Below, in pieces: positions 56,379-64,000 of a stretch of DNA of 64,000 nt (the first letter of the stretch is position 1; each line of letters starts with the position of its first letter). The notes under the pieces are model-generated. The model ran no database searches, was not told the DNA's origin, and was given only the letters and a program-made list of their open reading frames with translations. The position numbers were made by a program, and so were the translations under genes. The stretch is from Adiantum capillus-veneris (taxonomy: Eukaryota > Streptophyta > Polypodiopsida > Polypodiales > Pteridaceae): positions 177,249,740 through 177,313,739 of the forward strand of contig CM043944.1 of assembly GCA_014529385.2 (NCBI GenBank), in the 5' to 3' direction.

Positions 56379-56925
56379 ATGGACAAACTGCCTCCGTTCC
56401 AGTACTCCTTGGATGCACCCTCCCTATCTCGCACACGGTCAATGATCACTAGACTCGCACGTCAGGATCTGATTCAGCTAGATACCAGGAGCACATGGAT
56501 ACAGCCACGTAGAGGTTGGTGGGCACGAAGATGTCTTTCTATTGAGAGCATCTTCTCCAACTCGCAGAGGATGGATTTGTGATCAGACTTGCTTATATGG
56601 ACACTCATTTATCCCATGGGATCCAATGTGCTATTGATTAGATGCTCACATCATCGCATCAATTAGTGATTGAGACTTGCAGATTTGAGAGAGTACTAGT
56701 AGAGACTAGGATTTGCCATATAGAGCCAGAGACTAAGCTACATCACATATGTCATCAGCCAGTATCTTATGAGATACAAGACCGCTTTCATTGTCTATTT
56801 AGAGAGGGCTTTGTCAGATATCAAGATCAAAGATGCCTCGGGTTTTTTTTGCTAGATTTGTACAGACACAGGGAGAGGCTCTTGAGGCGATCAAGTAGTG
56901 GGAGACATTCATAGATTGCATTATT
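56379..56925 (+). pseudogene. Unidentified degraded coding remnant
   Basis: Open frames 56379-56582 (MDKLPPFQYSLDAPSLSRTR..) and 56642-56914 (CRFERVLVETRICHIEPE, TKLHHICHQPVSYEIQDRFH). The R-x-x-R-x-C..HHxCxxxxxYExxRxxFHxLF spacing is reminiscent of the C-terminal Cys/His segment of some retroelement or transposase proteins, but I cannot assign it. Compositional evidence is weak. Confidence 0.25.
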
Positions 56926-58429
<1,504 letters not shown>

Positions 58430-58690
58430 TTACAAGCAACTCGTGAAGAACCACATAAAGCATCCCATGTTGCTTTTGCTACGAGTGAAGACTAATACAA
58501 TCAATAAAGTGTCATCAATGCTTTTGTCTATGATTCCCAAGGTCATATCATTGTTAAATTGCCACAGTGCGCCCTCATTTAGTGCTCCCTTGTATATAGA
58601 TGCCTTTGACAATATTTCACAAACCATTTTCATTAAATGAAACCTTATTTTTACCTGCCATATATGAAAGTTAAAACCATCAAACATTTT
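58430..58690 (-). pseudogene. Copia-type gag fragment (UBN2-like)
   Basis: The 85-codon frame begins MFDGFNFHIWQVKIRFHLMK, then ALWQFNNDMTLGIIDKSIDD and a SNMGCFMW segment. This follows copia gag (F-x-G-x-N-F/Y-x-x-W-x-x-x-I/M, then W-x-x-x-D-x-x-A/T-x-x-x-I-x-x-x-I/L, then the tA-xE-xW helix). Only the first 85 residues of the domain are present and no zinc knuckle or pol follows, so it is a fragment. Confidence 0.55.
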
Positions 58691-59590
58691 TCTCGCAATT
58701 TAAAGGCTCAATGACAAGGTCTTGCCACTTGTGATGACAAAGGTAGTACTAACATTGGTATAATCTTGTATAATAAGAGGCACTATTTAAAACCCCCTTT
58801 TAAACTTTAGGGAAACTCTTGAAAGAGAGCTAATGCAATAAAATCTTTTATGTAAGGGTTTCTCAATGACCAATTGCTTACTATTATAAGGCTGGATTCT
58901 TTTTCTAATTGCACATTTAGAACGTACACTGTGTAAACTAGTTGGCATGGTAACTTCGCCAGACTACTGATTTGCTTCTTGAAGTATTGTCAAGTAACTG
59001 AATCAGATGCGGCATTAGAAGAAATTCTTTAAGCTTAGTGCTGACTGCTTTATTTTGAATACATAAGAGGCTTTGATTAATCAAATACTTTTTTTACACA
59101 CAAAACCTTATTGATTAAACCAAGAAGGAGATCCTAGCAATCGTGTTGATTGCTAGCAATCCTAGCAATGGATTTAAAAACATTCCTAGAAATGGTATTA
59201 ATTGCAATAGAAACATCTCCAGATTAACTCTGAGAGACAAGATATCAATAAATCCACAATACTTCTAACTTTGAATTTTTTTTCCTTAACAAATTTCTTT
59301 GAAATGATAAGCTTGTACACAATACTTGCGAGACAAGACAAAAATGCACTCCATTGCTCTAGGATAATTGATTGTAGGCAAAAAAGTAAAAAGGATTCCA
59401 ACTCCATCAAAAGCCACGGGAGGGCAATACAAGGCTGCATTGTAATTTTAGGACATGGCCTATGTATTCACTCTATTACGGAGGCCCAAATTCAGACAAT
59501 GCCATGTGGCACATGGAGGAGGTTGAAAGTGAGGTTTGTTGAAATTCCTGAGTGGAAGTATGGGATTAGGAGGTGAACTGCTACGATCAA
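58691..59590. other. No gene seen
   Basis: AT-rich. A small tandem ATCCTAGCAAT(C/G).. occurs at about 59130-59170. No coding support; frames at 59198-59440 and 59271-59576 overlap on opposite strands and look random. Confidence 0.4.
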
Positions 59591-59597
59591 AGCTCTC

Positions 59598-59672
59598 TCT
59601 CTCTCTCTTCAAGTGCCGTCGTTAAAATTCTATTCTTCTTCTTCTCTCTCTCTCTCTCTTTATATATGTATA

Positions 59673-59711
<39 letters not shown>
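59598..59711. repeat. Microsatellite block (CT)n, (TTC)n, (TA)n
   Basis: Short (CT)n, a SINE-tail-like CGTCGTTAAAATTC piece, (TTC)n(CT)n, and (TA)n with TATG interruptions at 59660-59711. Confidence 0.9.
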
Positions 59712-59715
<4 letters not shown>

Positions 59716-61442
59716 TAAACTTCTGAACTGCTGCTGTGACTGCTCTCTCTTTGCTGAAGTGTCGGGCCTGGGGTCTCTCTCTCTCTCTCAAGTGCCAGAT
59801 GGAGGTTGGATAGTGGTTCTTGTGGTAGCCAGTTTGTGAGAGATAGGTGGCATGCGTATTTGGTTGACTGACGAATTGAGAAATGAGCTTGGGATTTTTT
59901 ATAGGAATTAGTATTCTAGCCAAAGACATAACTTGTTCTTAAAGAGTTCTACCAATCTTTCCCAAAGCCCATGTGCATGCTCTTGTGCATAAATTTCCGA
60001 TTTCACTCCATCTGACAGGTCGAGGAAAAAGAAAAGTTCAAAATACTTATCTATCAGCCTTCCAAATCATTAGACTTGTTGATCTTTAGACCATTAAATA
60101 CTTGTAATGATAGCTTTGTTTTGACCGTTGTCCAGTCCAGAAGGTGGAGATCTATGTGCTCCTTTGTTTTGCAACCTATTGGGGTCTGAAAATAGGTCTA
60201 GACAGTAGTGGAATACCTTTCCATCGGATGTATGAAGCACGGACATGGGGGCCGGTGTCACTGGATGACGAAGATATTGATGTTGTTTACTACCACTTTA
60301 GAAAACACAGTACAGGTTTGGCTGAATTTTGATATCCATGAAAACATAAGTAGAGTGCTGCTGCCCACCACCTACTGCTGCAGGGCTGAATTTTGTTGCT
60401 ATACTGAAAAAACAGTGTGCTCAAATCTCCTCGATCGATATGTTGAGGTGCGATAGAGTCCAAAAAGAGGTGTTCCTCTGGTTTGCAGTGAGGTAGGGCT
60501 GAAAAACATGTCCAAATAGCACTGTAGACTGGCTCCAAAAGTGGGTAGATGCACACATATCTACTCCAGATTTGCAAAACAATGCTGATGCAAAAAGCGT
60601 TGATTGTAAAGTGGTGTGCAGGGGATGGCCTTGCCTCTAGGAACCTCAAGAGAGGTGTCAAATGAGGAAAACTCTTGTGTAAATTTGATCTTGATATACA
60701 TATGAACCATCGTTTTCAAAGATTCTGCCACTAGATGGCCTGCAAGATTTAAAACATAGGTATAGGAAATAATCTACATTTCCTATACACCACCGCATCA
60801 AATTCACCTTTCTACAGAACATCATAGGGCACGTGGATAGACAATTCTATCCACCAATGACAACCAAGCAGGTACAAACATCATTAGTGTCTCCTTGGCT
60901 CCAAGAGCCTATCAACAGTAAAAGCTAGAGCTCCTCCGCATGTGCACCATGCCTTGGGGCATGCTTTATCAATAGTTGTAAGGTATATGGAAAAGTTGGA
61001 GGTCGGCCTTGCCTCCTAGAACCAGTCGAGTCATCTTGCTCCAAAGTCTGGCTCACAATGCAAGAAGGAAACATACTCTTGTCCCATTTTTGAGTTTCAC
61101 GAAGGCCAACAACCTTTGACTCGTTAGCCACCCCATCCTCTAGAGACTGAATAGGTCCTCTAAGTCCTGCCAAGGAAGTAGAGCCATCAGTTAGCTTGGT
61201 GCTGATAAAGAAATTTATCAAGAGTATTATTAAAATGCAACTCTCTACAAGTCCCTAATGAAGTTGAAGGTAGATTTGAAGTAAAAGCAAGAACATTTGT
61301 AGTCACCGCATCGGACTCCAAATTTGAAGTTTACTTCTTCATATAGTTTCTCTGTATACATGTACCAAATACCCCTTCCTTGCTTCAATTATGCTTCTTT
61401 TCAGATCTCAAGTTTTCTTTAGAGAATGCGGATAGAGATGAT
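59712..61442. other. No gene seen
   Basis: 1.7 kb of unassigned sequence. Frames up to 123 codons exist (60290-60661, - strand) but show no family pattern. Confidence 0.4.
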
Positions 61443-62470
<1,028 letters not shown>

Positions 62471-63850
62471 CTGCCTACATAGGAGGCACAGGCTGGGTCG
62501 AGACATAAATCAGTGAGATCTAACAGAATCCGACATCAGTAAGATCCGGTGTGGATCTAGATGCGATTGCCGAGAGACCATGGTCTGAGATCTCGATGGA
62601 TTTTATGTGATATTGTAGCAGGCTACAGTGTCACTTTCACAGGACATTTAGTTTACAGTTGGTCTTTGGTCTGGTCGGTTCACACTAGACGGACTCGCTG
62701 GGCAGAGACACGTGGCAGGGATACGGTGGTCTAGCGGACATTGTGGCCAGGTCACCACCGCCACCAAGTGGGGATAGACTTAGTGGCTTTTGAATTAGGA
62801 GCCGCATGAGATCTGAGAATTGCCACACTAGGAGCTTGCCACATATTTGATTTTAGAATTGGCAGATATGTGGGAGAGTGGTGAAGGAAGCTGGCTAGGA
62901 GGAGGGAAGGAGGCTGCGGTTCCCAGCCAACCAAAACTCGACCATTTAGGTCCTGCCAAGGCTATCAATCCTGTCCTCTCCCCTATCCGACTTATAGTTG
63001 AGGCCTTTAAAGTCTCTCCATTTAGAACCCTTTTTAGGCTTTCTTTCGGCAACCAATGATTTGCAAACAAAAGTAAAGTAAATGCCAATCTAGCAAGGTG
63101 GGGCAAACCTCTGAAGGGTGGTTGGGACTCCGTGCACATGTATAAGCTTGAAAGAGAAGCGAAGAGAGAGAGAGGTTGCGACAAGGAACAACTTCATCAT
63201 CATATACAAGATGTGTACAAGGAGGAAGCCGAGATCTCCCGAATGCTTCTTGTTGTTGCACTTCTCCTCTTTGCCTGCCCTTGCCATTACTAAACCTCAC
63301 CCCACACTCAGCCCTAGCATTTTTGCAGATCGCTAGTACCTCCCCCTGACCTGCCGTTTCCAGCTTACCACCATCGCCAACACTTCCCAAATTTGCCTAG
63401 CGTTTTTGCTAACGATTCCCATATCTGCTAGCGTTCTCATTTTCAGCCTTAAGTGCAGCAAATGCAGCAGCGTTTTCAGCCTTAAGAATAGCTATTGATG
63501 AGGCTCTCAAGGCCAAGGTGGTTGTGGTATAGGCACCATCAATTGGGGAATTAGCTGGTCTGTTGAGGCTGATCTCACATGCAAATTTATGCAGATACGT
63601 TCGTTTCTAGACATGTGTTTTCCTATATTTGTTCTCATTATAAGTGCTACAAATGTTGCATTGCATTCTATCTTTGGTTTTAAACTCATACCAAAAGGCC
63701 CTTGACGTGAAGATGTCTATCAAGACTATCACCTATGCTTGCAACTTGAAGTGCTTTGGCATTATGTTGTACATGCAATGGAAAAATATTCATAATGGAA
63801 TGTTAATTAAAACTACATTTTGATTTAATAAATACTTTCATTTTGATATG
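62471..63850. other. Mostly unassigned; AGCGTTTT motif series at 63300-63490
   Basis: 63320-63490 carries AGCATTTTTGCAGATCGC, TAGCGTTTTTGCTAAC and CAGCGTTTTCAGCC, in the + orientation of the gypsy LTRs. The remainder has no recognised gene; frames at 62828-63390 overlap one another on both strands. Confidence 0.4.
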
Positions 63851-63856
63851 TTACAG

Positions 63857-64000
63857 GAAAATAATGAAACATGTGTATGTTTAAGTGATACCAATATTGA
63901 CAAACTTGAAAAGGAGGAGGTAATAATACATGTAGTTGTTGATTATGGGAAGTGCTACTCAAGTAGTATGCAGCTTGCCAAAGTTCATTGTTTTCCAAAT
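63857..64000 (+). CDS. Open frame running off the window end, possible exon of an unknown gene
   Basis: After a possible acceptor (GATATGTTACAG at about 63845-63856) an open frame of 48 codons reads ENNETCVCLSDTNIDKLEKE, then EVIIHVVVDYGKCYSSSMQL to the edge. Codon use looks coding-like (few rare patterns, mixed hydrophilic/hydrophobic), and it differs from the repeat-derived frames around it. I do not recognise the protein. It may equally be chance or another transposon exon. Confidence 0.2.

Overview
The window is nuclear DNA from a land plant, most likely a homosporous fern. This is an inference from four things: PPR coding fragments of the type expanded in early-diverging land plants (GLLKKDVVL and ALVGMYAKCG), CACTA and Ty3/gypsy families, spliced transposase genes, and extreme (CT)n/(GA)n microsatellite density. 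I found no single-copy host gene, rRNA, functional tRNA or CRISPR array. Almost everything recognisable is transposon-derived and nested.

Region 1 (1-28,419) is a nest of transposons. An LTR fragment (1-1403) abuts a gag-only LTR retrotransposon A on the + strand (LTRs 1408-3533 and 5581-7643). A meets a related gag-only element B on the - strand (3' LTR 7644-9534, interior to 11441). B's 5' LTR (11442-11923 plus 28029-28419) is split by a complete 16.1-kb CACTA (En/Spm) DNA transposon at 11924-28028. That transposon has CACTACAAGA/TCTTGTAGTG termini, a TCA target duplication, a decayed two-gene coding set on the - strand (tnp2-type transposase and a Transposase_24-like protein) and TAGCGACG subterminal repeats. 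A third gag-only element C (20676-27821, - strand, 2-kb LTRs) sits inside the CACTA, and the outer end of each of its LTRs carries a PPR gene fragment.

Region 2 (28,420-39,900) starts with 3 kb of AT-rich DNA without genes, then a GAC-rich repeat, a third B-type LTR, and a spliced tnp2-like transposase gene on the - strand (about 34,741-39,266). That gene has three introns (two clear, one tentative) and a single clear frameshift.

Region 3 (39,900-48,531) is a mosaic of Ty3/gypsy LTRs of one family (T(G/A)TCACGTG start, CACCTAACA end, initiator-Met-type PBS). They are interleaved with protease, reverse transcriptase and integrase fragments in both orientations. Region 4 (48,532-53,985) is the 5' half of an Athila/Tat-like gypsy element: LTR, PBS, a repeat-bearing leader, and a broken gag with several zinc knuckles. 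It is inserted 59 bp past the PBS of the previous element.

Region 5 (54,000-64,000) is low in coding content. It holds an antisense nucleocapsid-protease fragment, a copia-like gag fragment, a tRNA-derived SINE-like repeat, very long microsatellites, another LTR fragment, and a short frame running off the window end.

The elements work as a layered insertion record and not as a pathway: B is older than the CACTA element, which is older than element C. The items most worth pursuing are the LTR made partly of PPR coding sequence, the gag-only long-LTR family, the gag with repeated CX2CX3HX4C knuckles, and the conserved LTR promoter architecture. I did not identify a defence or biosynthetic system.
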